A DNA stretch of 64,000 nt, taken from positions 59,547 through 123,546 of the forward strand of contig MBRE01000055.1 of the NCBI GenBank assembly GCA_001698425.1, given 5' to 3'. Positions 63,884-64,000 of this stretch are shown one piece after another (positions within the stretch are counted from its first letter, which is position 1; each line of letters begins with the position of its first letter). The stretch comes from Oscillatoriales cyanobacterium USR001. Its GTDB lineage: Bacteria > Cyanobacteriota > Cyanobacteriia > Cyanobacteriales > Microcoleaceae. The translations under genes were made by a program, and so were the position numbers. The notes below the pieces were generated by a model. The model saw nothing but the letters and a program-made list of their open reading frames with translations, ran no database searches and was not told the origin of the DNA.

Positions 63884-64000
63884 GAATGAAAATTAAATAA
63901 TACCAATTCTCAAAAATTTGGCAACAGTTTGGGTAGGGTGGGTTCACCCAAATTCCTGCTATTCGCCAAAATATTAAATAATACCAATTCTCTAAATTAA
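63884..64000. repeat. Palindromic-element fragment with 20-bp direct repeats
   Basis: GGAATGAAAATTAAATAATA starts the stretch as in the 18.9-kb element. ATTAAATAATACCAATTCTC occurs at 63892-63911 and again at 63973-63992, with GGGTAGGGTGGGTTCACCC between. Two element families may be nested here. No gene is seen to the window end. Confidence 0.6.

Overview
The window comes from a cyanobacterium, most likely a filamentous Oscillatoriales-type one. The octamer GCGATCGC (HIP1) is extremely common. There is a form IB Rubisco operon rbcL-rbcX-rbcS, a CAAD-domain membrane protein, a TIGR02652-type protein, an SLH/OprB 'iron uptake' porin and many short palindromic repeats. The genus is not determined. 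I found no rRNA, tRNA or CRISPR array.

1-2.7 kb: a lipid kinase cut by the window edge and two family-2 glycosyltransferases.

2.7-16.8 kb is the most interesting part: a roughly 14 kb RiPP (ribosomal peptide) island. It encodes a mersacidin-type Gly-Gly leader peptide, an HlyD adaptor, a C39-peptidase ABC exporter, a class II lanthipeptide synthetase (LanM), a flavoprotein resembling N-hydroxylating monooxygenases, a TfuA protein, a YcaO protein and an iron-uptake-type porin. Three near-consensus Fur boxes lie in its two divergent promoter regions and can account for every gene. The island is bracketed by a 153-bp direct repeat of the 3' end of the glycosyltransferase gene. The LanM cyclase domain has lost two of its three zinc ligands. 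I infer an iron-starvation-induced peptide, possibly a metallophore, made by dehydration plus YcaO/TfuA chemistry; this is unproven.

17-31 kb is mostly housekeeping and regulatory: D-lactate dehydrogenase, CAAD protein, Crp-type regulator, CHASE histidine kinase, CobN, TrmD, a large FG-GAP/RTX secreted protein and a STAND ATPase. Several miniature palindromic elements are scattered here, one with a clear 9-bp target duplication.

31-40.4 kb is accessory DNA. It holds a nuclease-methylase fusion with a single-TRD specificity subunit, then a run of toxin-antitoxin-like pairs separated by HIP1-bounded hairpin repeats. Two pairs carry a retropepsin-like aspartic protease in the toxin position. 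Several toxins are truncated while the partner remains. 40.4-45 kb has panB, a serine/threonine kinase and an OLD-like ATPase whose TOPRIM-type (DUF3226) partner carries an internal deletion.

45-47.5 kb is the Rubisco operon with a terminator, followed by a decayed copy of the aspartic-protease module, a RelE/ParE pair and a nuclease-like gene. 49-57 kb holds an ABC-2 exporter, CysQ, a Cache/PAS adenylate cyclase, a PfkB kinase and RsmI. 57-62 kb is a DNA-modification region: an m5C methylase, folC, a beta-class methylase, a MamI-like restriction enzyme and a C-type regulator. A 59-bp duplication of the methylase 3' end flanks the restriction and regulator genes. The right end has a TIGR02652 protein, a VOC-fold protein and a Uma2 nuclease.
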